Source: Gammaproteobacteria bacterium
GTDB lineage: Bacteria; Pseudomonadota; Gammaproteobacteria; SZUA-152
NCBI GenBank assembly: GCA_021647505.1
Contig: JAKIUN010000003.1
Coordinates: forward strand, 1 to 64,000
Length of the DNA stretch: 64,000 nucleotides
Direction: 5' to 3'
Shown: positions 1 through 8,425 of the stretch, piece after piece
How the letters are laid out: each line of letters opens with the position of its first letter
Numbering within the stretch: position 1 is the first letter of the stretch
The notes under the pieces: model-generated
Databases searched by the model: none
Told to the model about the DNA's origin: nothing
What the model saw: only the letters and a program-made list of their open reading frames with translations
Translations under genes and position numbers: made by a program

Positions 1-54
1 ATCCCAGGGACTTTATGCGTTACGTGATGGATGGATTGCGCTTCACCATGCTAA

Positions 55-127
55 ATGAAACGCCCTGTGCGGAGCCGCATGCAGGGTGTTGTGGGGACTG
101 GGGGTTAGAGACCCCCGGTTACCCGAT
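55..127 (+). mobile_element. 3' end of a group II intron-like element (remnant)
   Basis: A compact hairpin (CCCTG/CAGGG with an inner TGCGG/CGCA stem, about 63-87) is followed by a second hairpin GGGGG-TTAGAGA-CCCCC (about 100-115) and then TTACCCGAT. From memory this resembles domains V and VI plus the 3' boundary of bacterial ORF-containing group II introns. No reverse transcriptase lies in the window, so the rest of the intron would be to the left. A covariance-model search would decide. Confidence 0.4.
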
Positions 128-160
128 GTACGCCCAGAAGCAAAATCGCAAAATCAAAAT

Positions 161-213
161 CGGGGTCAGGTCTTGCAATTATGCACTATCCAGTTTATAG
201 GTGATTGCAAGAC
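161..213. repeat. Inverted repeat with GGGGTCAGGTCTTGCAAT start
   Basis: GTCTTGCAAT (170-179) pairs perfectly with ATTGCAAGAC (204-213) across a 24-base loop. The leading CGGGGTCAGGTCTTGCAA resembles, from memory, sequences found beside REP-associated (IS200-like) transposases. No such transposase is present here, so it would be an orphan end. Confidence 0.35.
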
Positions 214-228
214 TCTGTTTTTTAGAGA

Positions 229-1311
229 TTATTTCCATTTATACCTGATTCGACCTGTATGGCAGGTATAAGGAAGTATTTTTTCATGCTGTAATCGGCC
301 TGTAATAATCCCAGGGGCAATGCCAATATAGTGAGAAAATTTTCTTATGCTTGATGCAGAAAAATCATAGTTATCCTTAAATTTTTGAAATTCATTAGCA
401 GGAATCAATGTTTTTTGAGAGAACTCATCTGCTTCATCTTCCTGTCTTTCCCATTCAGGAGATGGTTTACTCCCCTCCAAGAAAGTATGTCTTTTATCGT
501 GCAAAAGAATATGTCCAAGCTCATGGAATAGGCTAAACCAAAATACATCCGCCCAACTTCCTCGAAGCGACATCATTATTACAGCCTTGTCTTTTTTAAC
601 CCAAAAGGTGGCACCTGTTGTGTAAGTTTTTTTAAAGTGAGGTATAACAACAAGAGCAATCCCAAACTGGCTCAGTATTCGCTTTAGCTCTGGAAAGAAT
701 TCACTAGGTTCGTGCTTTAGAGTTAATGCTCTTATATTTTTGATATTAGAAAACAAAATATCTTTATCAAATTTTTGGCAGTCGATCTCATTCGCTAGAA
801 CAGCTCCTGCTCTTAACCATGAAACAAGAGCTTCGTGGTTAATATCATTGTCACTACTTTGGCGAAATGCAGGACGATATTCTCTAACCTCCTTCAGATT
901 AAATAAAGACGATACACCAAAAAAACGCCGAAGACTTTGAACTTTTGAAAGAGGGATTCTCGTCTTCTCGACCAACCCCAATTTACCAAGCTTGGAATAA
1001 GGAAAGCTCCCCAAAAGCGACTCCTCTTCCTTAGCAACTTCAGCTTCGATTTGACTAGCCCTTATAAGTCTGTACTCAGCCTCCAAAGAACTCCATATAT
1101 ACGCAGGGACACCTACAACCTTCTCAAGCTGAATAGCTGTTTCTGGTGTTATGGATTTTTCACCTTTAACAATCTCATTTATAGCTTGAGAAGGCCTACC
1201 CATTCTACGAGCTAGCTCCGCTTGAGTAAGCCCAATATCCTCCAATACCTCTTCGAGATACTCACCTGGAGGAATGGCTAAATCAGAGACAATTTGTGGT
1301 TCAGTCATCAT
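229..1311 (-). CDS. higA: HigA-like antitoxin fused to an ImmA/IrrE-type metalloprotease domain
   Basis: The 360-residue protein has an N-terminal XRE-type helix-turn-helix (about residues 15-70, with GLTQAELARRMG and PSQAINEIVKG) of the HigA/VapI kind. It ends in an ImmA/IrrE-like zinc-protease domain carrying HELGH at 263-267. Classical HigA is near 100 residues, so this is the long antitoxin form. It lies directly downstream of the HigB-like toxin gene and overlaps it by 11 bases, the usual higBA order. Expected role: bind and neutralise the toxin and repress the promoter. Whether the protease domain processes a target is unknown. The AT-rich composition and neighbouring recombinase remnant suggest acquisition by transfer. 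Confidence 0.8.
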   Translation of the reverse strand: MMTEPQIVSDLAIPPGEYLEEVLEDIGLTQAELARRMGRPSQAINEIVKGEKSITPETAIQLEKVVGVPAYIWSSLEAEYRLIRASQIEAEVAKEEESLLGSFPYSKLGKLGLVEKTRIPLSKVQSLRRFFGVSSLFNLKEVREYRPAFRQSSDNDINHEALVSWLRAGAVLANEIDCQKFDKDILFSNIKNIRALTLKHEPSEFFPELKRILSQFGIALVVIPHFKKTYTTGATFWVKKDKAVIMMSLRGSWADVFWFSLFHELGHILLHDKRHTFLEGSKPSPEWERQEDEADEFSQKTLIPANEFQKFKDNYDFSASSIRKFSHYIGIAPGIITGRLQHEKILPYTCHTGRIRYKWK

Positions 1312-1603
1312 AGTGCTTACTCACCTCCTCAATCATAGCGATATTTAAGCATTCACCCTCTACCGTAAATATCAATCTATGGAATCCGGTCAAATTAACG
1401 GCATATTGACCAGCTCTATCCCCCTTTAGGGGGTGGCATCTAAGCCCAGGCAGCTTACTTAAGTCATCAAGACTATGAGTCGTCTTGATGATATTAATTC
1501 TCTGAACGTACTTACGCCCAACGACATCACCAAATTCTCTAACGGCTTGTTTTGATTTCAAATAGCACTTTTCAAGCTTCCCTGTACGGAATTTAACTAT
1601 CAA
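1301..1603 (-). CDS. higB: HigB-like RelE-superfamily toxin
   Basis: The 100-residue protein matches the HigB/RelE mRNA-interferase fold. It begins with IVKFRTGKLEKCYL, and has PGLRCHPLKGD in the middle and a FHRLIFTVEG strand near the C-terminus, the usual HigB landmarks. These enzymes cleave mRNA on the ribosome. The start appears to be TTG (1601-1603), with AGG a few bases upstream. It is first in an operon with the HigA-like antitoxin. A palindrome at 1643-1659 in front of it is a plausible autoregulatory operator. Confidence 0.8.
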   Translation of the reverse strand: MIVKFRTGKLEKCYLKSKQAVREFGDVVGRKYVQRINIIKTTHSLDDLSKLPGLRCHPLKGDRAGQYAVNLTGFHRLIFTVEGECLNIAMIEEVSKHYDD

Positions 1604-1642
1604 AATATTACCTATTAAACAGACCTATCACTTCAAGAAGAG

Positions 1643-1659
1643 TTCACCCCTAGGGTGAA
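1643..1659. promoter_or_regulatory. Candidate HigA operator palindrome
   Basis: TTCACCC and GGGTGAA form a perfect 7-base inverted repeat with a 3-base centre, about 40 bases upstream of the toxin start. Toxin-antitoxin pairs normally repress themselves at such palindromes. Position and symmetry are seen; function is inferred. Confidence 0.45.
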
Positions 1660-1722
1660 TATTGAATATTGTACTAGGCATGCTCTAGATTGTCGACCAA
1701 GCCTGGAAAAGTATGAATATCG

Positions 1723-1845
1723 GGGATTGTGAAGAAGGTGAGTGCGCATACATTTCGCCATAGTTTCGCCACCCATTTGCTGAAGCAGGGGGGGGGGAAG
1801 GCGTCATGAGTCCGCTGGAGGACTTGTAAATGGGCAGTGCTAACC
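1723..1845 (+). pseudogene. Remnant of an integron/phage-type tyrosine recombinase
   Basis: In frame from 1723 the sequence reads [20 protein letters not shown], ending at a run of nine G. This contains the box II H-x-x-R motif (HTFRHS) of tyrosine recombinases, with spacing typical of integron integrases. After the G-run only blurred similarity to the V-x-x-L-L-G-H region remains, with a stop. The N-terminal half and the catalytic tyrosine are not visible. It is a dead fragment next to the HigBA pair and marks past site-specific recombination. Confidence 0.6.
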
Positions 1846-1970
1846 CCCGGACATCATGAGCTGTTTGAATCTCTTTGGGTCGAATTCCCTGTAGCTCGCC
1901 TAAAGCGCCTTGTGCGTTGAACGCCCGCAGGAGGAGTTATCCAGAATGTTTGATATTCTGTACATTCTGT

Positions 1971-1990
1971 ATTCCCGCCTGCGCGGGAAT
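1971..1990. repeat. REP-like palindrome
   Basis: ATTCCCGC-CTGC-GCGGGAAT is a perfect short inverted repeat followed by GACGG. It matches the general look of dispersed REP-type palindromes of proteobacteria. It sits in the long upstream part of the open frame leading into the YgjP-like gene, one reason to place that start downstream. Confidence 0.5.
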
Positions 1991-2149
1991 GACGGTATGC
2001 CAAGTCTCTCAATATTCTCTCAGTATCATTCAATGCCCCGCTTTCGTATGACGAAAGTCAGGTGGTCACCACGGCACCCTCGGATGCAGGACTGGATACC
2101 CTCCGCACCAGCAGTTAGCATGTACGATCTCAATAGACTCTATATCCTT

Positions 2150-2878
2150 ATGATCAAACAGGAAGTCATCGTCGCAGGCCGGTCGCTTTGCTATTGCGTG
2201 AATTTCAATCGGCGTAGAAAGACACGTTCTTTGATCAAGATTCTTCCGGATGGCGGTGTGCTGGTCGATGTGCCGGTATCGGTAAATCTGCTACAGATTC
2301 GGCACTGGGTTGCTGAGCAGGCGGAATGGCTGTTACGGCGTCGGGACGAAATCAAAACCAGCGCGGGTTTTGTTTGCCCATTATCCTATATTGAAGATGA
2401 AGAGCATCTTTTTCTTGGTGAACGGTATCGACTGAGACCCATCAGCCATCGACATCATTTACAGCCGCAGGGTATCTCCGCGCAATCCCTCCATATCCAC
2501 ATCGCCAATACAGACCCCGACAGCATCAAGCATCGGCTCTGGCGCTGGTATCGTGAGCAGGCGCGTACGGTATTTCAGCAGCGGCTTGCTGACCTGAGCG
2601 AAACCGTGCGCTGGGTGGAGTTTGTGCCCGAGCTGAAGCTGCGCAAGATGCGTCGCCGCTGGGGGAGCTGCAATTCGCGGGGGCTTGTGACCCTGAACAC
2701 ACATCTGATCAAGGCACCGGTGGAATTCATTGACTATGTGATTCTGCATGAGCTTTGTCACTTGCGTGAACTTAACCACAGTCGTCGGTTTTATCGGTTG
2801 ATGGATCATGTCCTGCCGGAATGGCGAAGCGTTAAACAGAGGCTTGATGAGAGGGCGGATTTCATTGGTAATGAATGA
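2150..2878 (+). CDS. YgjP-like (DUF45) zinc metallopeptidase
   Basis: The protein is a member of the YgjP/WLM metallopeptidase family. The C-terminal half has the conserved RRRWGSC segment and the zinc site HELCHLRELNH (HExxH plus a third histidine), followed by the family's closing W-R pattern. The open frame extends back to 1910, but that part holds a REP-like palindrome and low-complexity sequence, so ATG 2150 (start MIKQEVIVAG) is preferred. ATG 2120 is the alternative. Length from 2150 is 242 residues, close to the family norm of about 230-240. The physiological substrate is unknown. It stands alone, with no gene closely coupled on either side. Confidence 0.75.
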   Translation: MIKQEVIVAGRSLCYCVNFNRRRKTRSLIKILPDGGVLVDVPVSVNLLQIRHWVAEQAEWLLRRRDEIKTSAGFVCPLSYIEDEEHLFLGERYRLRPISHRHHLQPQGISAQSLHIHIANTDPDSIKHRLWRWYREQARTVFQQRLADLSETVRWVEFVPELKLRKMRRRWGSCNSRGLVTLNTHLIKAPVEFIDYVILHELCHLRELNHSRRFYRLMDHVLPEWRSVKQRLDERADFIGNE

Positions 2879-3011
2879 TTTATTCCTGCGGCCTGGAAGC
2901 TGGTTGGACGTAGCCGTCTCCTCGCCAGAAAAAAGAGAAGTCCTCTAAAGGTCTGCCACGCCGATACCGACAACTACCCAGGAACTTCCGAACTATTGAT
3001 GGTACGGCGCT

Positions 3012-3806
3012 ATGTCCAGATTGAATATCGACACGATCAGCGTATTGCTGGTTGAACCTTCCTCTGCGCAGAGCAGGATTATCGGAAGTTATCTGCGGGG
3101 GCTTGGCGTTGAGCTTCTGTTTGTGGTGAAAACGGCCACAGAAGCCTTGCAGGAAATGCGCACGGCCACACCGGATCTGGTGATCAGCACTATGCATCTG
3201 GCCGATATGACCGGCACCGAGCTGGTGCAGACCATGCGTGCGGAAGAGCCCCTCGCTGAGGTACCTTTTATGCTCATCTCCAGTGAGACCCACTACCGCT
3301 ACCTCGAACCCATTCGCCAGGCCGGTGTTATTGCCTTGTTGCCTAAACCCTTTACACGTGAGCAGTTGCAGGCGGCCATGCAGTCGACGCTGAATTATCT
3401 CGATCCGGGTGAATTGGCGGCGCGTGATTTTGCCAGTGAGGAGCTGAAGGTACTGGTCGTGGATGATTCGAGTACGGCACGCCGGCATATCTCGCGTGTG
3501 CTGAGTAACATGGGTATCGAGGACATTACCACCGCCAACAATGGTGTTGAGGCGCTGGCGATTATCGGCGAGAATTTTTTCGACCTGGTGGTCACCGACT
3601 ACAATATGCCACACATGAATGGTAAAGAGCTGGTAGAACAGATTCGTGAATCCAGTGCTCAAGCCAGCATCCCGGTGTTGATGGTCTCCAGCGAATCCGA
3701 TGAGAGTCGCATTGCCGCCGTGCAACAGGCCGGTGTTTCGGCCATCTGTGACAAACCCTTCGATTCCGGTACGGTAAAACAGCTCATCGAGGGGATGCTG
3801 AACTGA
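3012..3806 (+). CDS. Double receiver-domain response regulator (first of a tandem pair)
   Basis: The 264-residue protein is built of two CheY-like receiver domains (about 8-130 and 145-264) and no output domain. The second domain is complete: VVDDSS acidic pocket, phospho-acceptor Asp in VVTDYNMPHMNG and conserved Lys in CDKPF. The first keeps the Lys (LLPKPF) but has Thr where the phosphorylated Asp belongs (VISTMHLADMTG) and Glu in the pocket (LLVEPS), so it is a pseudo-receiver. The stop overlaps the next gene's start by one base (TGATG), so translation is probably coupled. No cognate kinase is adjacent. It may act as a CheY-like adaptor; targets are unknown. Confidence 0.75.
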   Translation: MSRLNIDTISVLLVEPSSAQSRIIGSYLRGLGVELLFVVKTATEALQEMRTATPDLVISTMHLADMTGTELVQTMRAEEPLAEVPFMLISSETHYRYLEPIRQAGVIALLPKPFTREQLQAAMQSTLNYLDPGELAARDFASEELKVLVVDDSSTARRHISRVLSNMGIEDITTANNGVEALAIIGENFFDLVVTDYNMPHMNGKELVEQIRESSAQASIPVLMVSSESDESRIAAVQQAGVSAICDKPFDSGTVKQLIEGMLN

Positions 3807-4600
3807 TGGCGGAGATCGGCCTGGAAAACCTGCATGTGGTTCTGGTGGAGCCTTCCATGGCGCAGCATCGGATCATCTCAAACTATTTACAGCTACTGGG
3901 CGTCAGCCATGTGCAGTGGGCCCGTAAGGGTGAAGACGCGCTCGCCAGCCTGACGCCGCCGGCGCCGGATTTGATTATCAGTGCCATGCACCTGCCGGAT
4001 ATGACCGGCACCGAGCTGCTGGAAACCATCCGCCGTGGCGATGTGCAGCCGGATGTGCCCTTCATGCTGGTATCCAGCGAAACCCATTACCGCTATCTTG
4101 AACCCATTCGTCAGGCTGGTGCCATTGCCCTGTTGCCCAAGCCCTTCGAACTGGAGCAGCTGCGCACCGCGCTGTATGCCACGTTGGACTATTTTGATCC
4201 GGGCACGCTGGAGACGGACAGTGTGCTGCTAGAGGATCTGAACGTACTGCTGGTGGATGACAGTGGTCTGGCGCGTCGCCACATCGGGCGTATCCTGACT
4301 TCCATGGGTATCGAAAACCTCACCGAGGCGGAGAACGGCCAGCAGGCCTTCGAGCTGGTGAAGCAGAATTATTACGACTTGATTATTACCGATCTCAACA
4401 TGCCGGAGATGGATGGCAAGGAATTCGTTGAGCATGTGCGGCAGGAAAGTGAGCAGGCCAGCGTGCCGATCCTGATGATCTCCAGCGAGCAGGATGCCAG
4501 TCGTCTGGCCGGCGTGCAGCAGGCCGGTGTCTCGGCTATGTGCGACAAGCCCTTCGATGCGGCATCCATCAAGCAGTTGATCGAGAACATCATCGAGTAG
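3806..4600 (+). CDS. Double receiver-domain response regulator (second of a tandem pair)
   Basis: A close paralogue of the preceding gene, with identical length (264 residues) and architecture. The first receiver again lacks the phospho-acceptor (Ala in LIISAMHLPDMTG), while the second has it (LIITDLNMPEMDG) with Lys in CDKPF. Long blocks such as SSETHYRYLEPIRQAG are identical in both proteins, so this is a local tandem duplication that kept the non-phosphorylatable first domain. One base of overlap with the upstream gene indicates an operon. The conservation of the degenerate domain in both copies suggests it has a function of its own, perhaps dimerisation or partner docking. Confidence 0.75.
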   Translation: MAEIGLENLHVVLVEPSMAQHRIISNYLQLLGVSHVQWARKGEDALASLTPPAPDLIISAMHLPDMTGTELLETIRRGDVQPDVPFMLVSSETHYRYLEPIRQAGAIALLPKPFELEQLRTALYATLDYFDPGTLETDSVLLEDLNVLLVDDSGLARRHIGRILTSMGIENLTEAENGQQAFELVKQNYYDLIITDLNMPEMDGKEFVEHVRQESEQASVPILMISSEQDASRLAGVQQAGVSAMCDKPFDAASIKQLIENIIE

Positions 4601-4602
4601 TT

Positions 4603-4622
4603 GCCGCAGAGGACACAGAGAA
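4603..4622. repeat. CCACAGAG-type dispersed repeat (half copy)
   Basis: GCCGCAGAGGACACAGAG directly after the second receiver gene belongs to the same family as the copies at 5661-5740 and 38535-38590. Confidence 0.45.
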
Positions 4623-4744
4623 ATCAAAACCAGTTTGGCACGCCGCTAATCAATAACTTACCGCCATGCATGCAATGTAATGCCAACAATAACACGGCAG
4701 GAAAATGCCCGAATTGTGTGACATCTCACGTCGTGGTGAGGCTT

Positions 4745-5044
4745 TTATGGTTTAAAATGACCCATGAATTTCAGTTCCTCAATAGCTTCCATATAAGGCT
4801 GGAACCGTTCATCTCCACTTTCAAAGGCTTTTGCTGCGGCCATTGCATTTTCCAGCGTATCCCATTTTGCAATATCCGCAAATATCCGGCCACCATCAAT
4901 AGGTGAAAATGTATCCAATTCGATTAACCCGGAGAAATCTTTTAACGCCGCTCTTAGACCATCTCTTATACCGGGCATTTTGGCCACATATTCTTCTCTG
5001 ACGGTAAATACAGCCACTTCCAATACGTACTCATCGTTTGACAT
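4745..5044 (-). CDS. Small ABM/EthD-like dimeric alpha-beta barrel protein
   Basis: From ATG 5044 the product is 99 residues (MSNDEYVLEVAVF start). This start is preferred over the longer frame beginning at 5086 because AAAGGCAG lies just upstream. The pattern of two strands, a helix with a DGLRAALKDFSG-like segment, an IFADIAKWDTLENAMAAAKAF motif and a C-terminal strand matches the antibiotic-biosynthesis-monooxygenase/dimeric ferredoxin-like barrel families. Members include heme-degrading enzymes and small uncharacterised enzymes. Function cannot be narrowed here. It is a single gene with no operon partner. Confidence 0.55.
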   Translation of the reverse strand: MSNDEYVLEVAVFTVREEYVAKMPGIRDGLRAALKDFSGLIELDTFSPIDGGRIFADIAKWDTLENAMAAAKAFESGDERFQPYMEAIEELKFMGHFKP

Positions 5045-5149
5045 GAATCTGCCTTTATTTTTTAAATGAGTGGCTATTTTAAACAAGTGCTACTGACACC
5101 ATACTGTCAGTAGTGTTTAAATTCTTAATTGGGATCTAGGTGGCCAGGG

Positions 5150-5650
5150 TCAGTCGGTCCTGCCACGCCGTTCCAGTACAACGAAGCTGTAGGCGTGGGA
5201 ATTTTTTTCATCAGCGGTGCAGTCTGCGCGCTCCATTTCCTGCCATTGTGTCATGTCGAATGCCGGAAAATGGGCATCGCCCTCCACCTCGGCGTGCACC
5301 AGGGTCATGTAAAGACGATCTGCAAGAGGTAGGGCCTGCGCATACAGTGATGCCCCACCGATCACCATGACTTCTTCGTCTTCCGCCGTGACTGCCAGTG
5401 CCGCTTCCAGGGAATCAAATACCTCCGTGCCTTCGGCCCGGTAGTCCGGGTTGCGGCTGACGATGAGGTTACGCCGGCCTGGCAAGGGCCTGGCGCCGAA
5501 GGACTCGAAGGTCAGGCGGCCCATGACGATGGGCTTGCCCAGGGTCTGTTTACGGAACCACTTCATATCGGCCGGCAGCTTCCAGGGCAGGCGGTTTTCG
5601 ATGCCGATGACGCGGTTGTCGGCCATCGCCCAGATCAGGGAGACAGTCAT
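5150..5650 (-). CDS. folA: Dihydrofolate reductase
   Basis: NADPH-dependent reduction of dihydrofolate to tetrahydrofolate in the cytoplasm. The protein shows the DHFR signature: VSLIWAMADNRVIG at the N-terminus, LPWKLPADMKWF with the catalytic acidic residue, GRLTFES, and VIGGASLYAQALP. The start is taken at ATG 5650 (MTVSLIWAM, 166 residues); the longer frame from 5674 runs into a dispersed repeat. It is the last gene of an lgt-thyA-folA cluster on the minus strand, separated from thyA by the repeat at 5661-5740. It regenerates the folate oxidised by ThyA. Confidence 0.95.
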   Translation of the reverse strand: MTVSLIWAMADNRVIGIENRLPWKLPADMKWFRKQTLGKPIVMGRLTFESFGARPLPGRRNLIVSRNPDYRAEGTEVFDSLEAALAVTAEDEEVMVIGGASLYAQALPLADRLYMTLVHAEVEGDAHFPAFDMTQWQEMERADCTADEKNSHAYSFVVLERRGRTD

Positions 5651-5660
5651 GGATTTTGCC

Positions 5661-5740
5661 GCCACAGAGTGCACAGAGGGGCGCAGAGAAATTCAATCAT
5701 GGCTTGTATCGCTCTGTGCATCTCCGTGCCCTCTGTGGCA
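5661..5740. repeat. CCACAGAG inverted repeat between thyA and folA
   Basis: GCCACAGAGTGCACAGAGG on one side and CCGTGCCCTCTGTGGC on the other form an imperfect inverted repeat filling the thyA-folA gap. The same core recurs at 4603 and 38535. Confidence 0.55.
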
Positions 5741-5773
5741 AAAGATCGTTGTCCGTCATTCGCCGACACGGGT

Positions 5774-6568
5774 TTACACCGCCACCGGTGCTTTAATGTG
5801 GGGATGGGATTCGTAACCCGTCAGCTCGAAGTCATCGAAGGTGAATTTGAACAGGTCGTCGATGTCTGGATTCAGGGTCATGGTCGGCAGGGGCAGCGGT
5901 TCGCGATCAAGCTGCTCTTTGGCCTGCTTAAGATGATTGCTGTACAGATGTGCATCACCCAGGGTGTGGATGAACTCGCCCGGTTTCAGGCTCGTGACCT
6001 GCGCCACCATCAACAGTAGCAGGGCATAGGAGGCGATGTTGAAGGGTACGCCGAGAAAAATGTCGGCACTGCGCTGATAGAGCTGGCAGGACAGTTTGCC
6101 GTCGGCGACGTAGAACTGGAAAAAGGCGTGACAGGGCGGCAGGGCCATGTTGTCGATCTCGCCTACGTTCCAGGCCGAGACGATGAGGCGGCGTGAATCC
6201 GGGCTGTTCTTGATCTGCTTCACCACCTGACTGATCTGGTCGATGTGGCGCCCGTCGGCGCCGGGCCAGGAGCGCCACTGTGAGCCGTACACGGGGCCGA
6301 GGTCACCATGTTCATCGGCCCATTCGTCCCAGATTTTGACACCGTTTTCCCGCAGATAGCGGATGTTGGTGTCGCCGGACAGGAACCACAGCAGTTCGTG
6401 GATGATGGAGCGCAGGTGCAGTTTTTTGGTGGTGACCAGGGGGAAGCCTGCGGTCAGATCGAAACGCATCTGGTGGCCGAATATGCTGCGGGTGCCGGTG
6501 CCGGTGCGGTCGGTTTTGATGGTGCCGTGGTCGTAGACATGGCGCATCAGGTCGAGATACTGGCGCAT
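5774..6568 (-). CDS. thyA: Thymidylate synthase
   Basis: Converts dUMP and methylene-tetrahydrofolate to dTMP and dihydrofolate. The length of 264 residues equals the E. coli enzyme. Landmarks seen are [30 protein letters not shown], the catalytic cysteine in [13 protein letters not shown], the [17 protein letters not shown] block and the C-terminal [10 protein letters not shown]. It begins four bases after lgt ends, so the two are almost certainly co-transcribed, and folA follows. Confidence 0.97.
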   Translation of the reverse strand: MRQYLDLMRHVYDHGTIKTDRTGTGTRSIFGHQMRFDLTAGFPLVTTKKLHLRSIIHELLWFLSGDTNIRYLRENGVKIWDEWADEHGDLGPVYGSQWRSWPGADGRHIDQISQVVKQIKNSPDSRRLIVSAWNVGEIDNMALPPCHAFFQFYVADGKLSCQLYQRSADIFLGVPFNIASYALLLLMVAQVTSLKPGEFIHTLGDAHLYSNHLKQAKEQLDREPLPLPTMTLNPDIDDLFKFTFDDFELTGYESHPHIKAPVAV

Positions 6569-6571
6569 TAC

Positions 6572-7426
6572 TTACCCTTTGTTTTTCGCTTTTTGGGAGA
6601 GCTGTTTGCTTTCGGCTCGGGGTTGACCGGTGCGGCTGGCGGCTGGCGGCTGGCGGCGATAGGCCAGCCACAGCAGTACGATGCCGGTGAGGATCAACGG
6701 TGCCGACAGCAATTGTCCCTGGGTCAGCCAGCCGAAGGCGATGAAGCCGAGGTGTTCATCGGGCTGGCGGACGAATTCCACGGCAAAGCGAAACACCCCG
6801 TAGCCAAGGGCGAATACCCCGGACACGGCCATGCGTGGACGCGGCTTGGCGGAGAAGATCCAGACAATGAAAAACAACACGATGCCTTCGAGGAACATCT
6901 CGTACAGTTGTGATGGATGCCGCGGCAACGGCCCGGCGCCGGGAAACACCATGCCCCAAGCGACGTTCGTCGGCTGACCCCACAGTTCGCCGTTGATGAA
7001 ATTGCCCAGCCGCCCGGAGGCCAGACCGATGGGCACCAGCGGGGCGATGAAATCGGTGAGTTCGAAGAAGCTGTGTTTGTACTTGCGGCCGAACAACCAC
7101 ATGGCCAGCAACACTCCCAACAGGCCGCCGTGGAAGGACATACCGCCTTCCCAGAGGCGTAAGATGGACACGGGGTCACTGGCGAAGTGACTGAAGTTGT
7201 AGAACAGGGTGTAGCCGATGCGGCCACCCAGCACCACGCCCAGCGCGCCATAGAAGATCAGGTCGGAGATCTGCTCGTCGTTCCAGCCGGAGCCCGGCTG
7301 GCGCGCGCGCCGACGGCCCAGCCACCAGGCGGCGCCGAAGGCGATCAGATACATGATGCCGTACCAGTGGATTTTCAGCGGGCCGAGGCTGACAGCGACG
7401 GGGTCGATCAGGGGGTAATTCAACAT
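6572..7426 (-). CDS. lgt: Prolipoprotein diacylglyceryl transferase
   Basis: Inner-membrane enzyme that attaches diacylglycerol from phosphatidylglycerol to the lipobox cysteine of prolipoproteins. The 284-residue protein has the expected multiple membrane segments and the Lgt signature [13 protein letters not shown], plus [12 protein letters not shown] and a C-terminal REQ-containing stretch. It is first of the lgt-thyA-folA cluster, a common proteobacterial linkage. The charged tail after the last membrane segment is unremarkable. Confidence 0.95.
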   Translation of the reverse strand: MLNYPLIDPVAVSLGPLKIHWYGIMYLIAFGAAWWLGRRRARQPGSGWNDEQISDLIFYGALGVVLGGRIGYTLFYNFSHFASDPVSILRLWEGGMSFHGGLLGVLLAMWLFGRKYKHSFFELTDFIAPLVPIGLASGRLGNFINGELWGQPTNVAWGMVFPGAGPLPRHPSQLYEMFLEGIVLFFIVWIFSAKPRPRMAVSGVFALGYGVFRFAVEFVRQPDEHLGFIAFGWLTQGQLLSAPLILTGIVLLWLAYRRQPPAASRTGQPRAESKQLSQKAKNKG

Positions 7427-7473
7427 GGGGGCAGAGTTTACCGTATGCGTCGGATTTCTGCCCGGCAGGCATG

Positions 7474-7499
7474 AAAAAACCAGTGGTCAAAATGACCAC
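7474..7499 (-). terminator. Intrinsic terminator of the peroxiredoxin-glutaredoxin gene
   Basis: On the minus strand the stem GTGGTCA/TGACCAC (7483-7499, 3-base loop) is followed at once by TGG and six T (7474-7479). It lies 27 bases after the stop of the Prx-Grx gene. Confidence 0.7.
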
Positions 7500-7525
7500 A
7501 GGCCGTTACCTGTCGGATGTTGGCG

Positions 7526-8269
7526 TCAAATGGCGTTACGGGATTTCAGCCATTTCGCCAGTTCCTCGGAACCACCGATGCGCTCGCCGTTGACGAACAC
7601 CTGTGGCACCGTGTCCGTGGCGCTGACGGCGCGCAGGGTGCGATCGCTGTAATCCTGATTGAGAACCAGTTCTTCAAAGGCGATACCGGCATCGCGCAGC
7701 ATGCCCTTGGCCTGAACGCAGAAGGGGCAGCCCTTGCGGGTGAATACCGATACGTCCAATACCGGCTCGGCGTCGGGGGCGATGTAGGCCAGCATGGTGT
7801 CGGCATCGGAGACGCCGTAGGGGTCGCCATCCACGTCCGGCTCGATGAACATCTTTTCCACCACGCCGTCCTTCACCAACATGGAATAACGCCAGGAGCG
7901 CTTGCCGAAGCCGAGCTCGTCCTTGTCCACCAGCATGCCCATGCCGTCGGTGAAATCACCGTTGCCATCGGGCAGGAAGGTGATCTGGTCGGCTTTCTGC
8001 TCGGCCTTCCACTCGTTCATGACGAAGGCATCGTTGACCGACATACAAATGATCTCGTCGACACCGTTGGCCTTGAATACCAGCGCGAGCTGATTGAAGC
8101 GCGGCACATGCGACGATGAACAGGTGGGTGTGAAGGCACCAGGCAGCGAGAAAACGATCACGGTCTTGCCCTTGAAGATGTCGTCGCTGGGAAGGTCGAT
8201 CCACTCGTGATCCTGACGGGTGTGGAAGGTGACCTTGGGGATATTTTGGCCTTCGCGGTTTTCGAACAT
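7526..8269 (-). CDS. Peroxiredoxin 5-glutaredoxin hybrid
   Basis: A 247-residue fusion of a Prx5-type peroxiredoxin (about 1-165, peroxidatic Cys50 in [10 protein letters not shown]) and a glutaredoxin (about 170-247, redox pair CPFC, then [13 protein letters not shown]). Such hybrids, known from Haemophilus and Chromatium, reduce hydrogen and alkyl peroxides using glutathione directly. GshA is encoded in this window. It is transcribed divergently from oxyR, and the shared intergenic region carries candidate OxyR half-sites, so peroxide induction is likely. Confidence 0.93.
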   Translation of the reverse strand: MFENREGQNIPKVTFHTRQDHEWIDLPSDDIFKGKTVIVFSLPGAFTPTCSSSHVPRFNQLALVFKANGVDEIICMSVNDAFVMNEWKAEQKADQITFLPDGNGDFTDGMGMLVDKDELGFGKRSWRYSMLVKDGVVEKMFIEPDVDGDPYGVSDADTMLAYIAPDAEPVLDVSVFTRKGCPFCVQAKGMLRDAGIAFEELVLNQDYSDRTLRAVSATDTVPQVFVNGERIGGSEELAKWLKSRNAI

Positions 8270-8341
8270 GTCTGACTCCTTTAGCAGGTGTTTGTCGAGG
8301 TGTGTTTTAACGTGTTGGAGCAGAGTCTAGACGTGATTCAT

Positions 8342-8392
8342 CTATCCGTAAAATAGGATGTTTATATTATAATGATCTATTATTTAGATCAT
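8342..8392. promoter_or_regulatory. Candidate OxyR operator between prx-grx and oxyR
   Basis: ATGATCTA (8372-8379) and TAGATCAT (8385-8392) form a perfect 8-base inverted repeat. About 20 bases to the left lies CTAT-N7-ATAG (8342-8356). Two LysR-type half-site pairs in the only gap between divergent oxyR and a peroxidase gene fit OxyR autoregulation and activation. The match to the tandem ATAG/CTAT consensus is partial. Confidence 0.5.
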
Positions 8393-8425
8393 TGATCCGG
8401 TGCTACCACAGGAAACCGCGACGGC

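Noticed and set aside
1910..2149. N-terminal 80 codons of the YgjP-like frame
   Set aside because: Contains a REP-like palindrome and no conserved sequence; family members start near MIKQEV-type text.
2880..3725. Long minus-strand open frame opposite the receiver gene
   Set aside because: Antisense shadow of a well-supported coding gene; no family similarity and unnatural composition.
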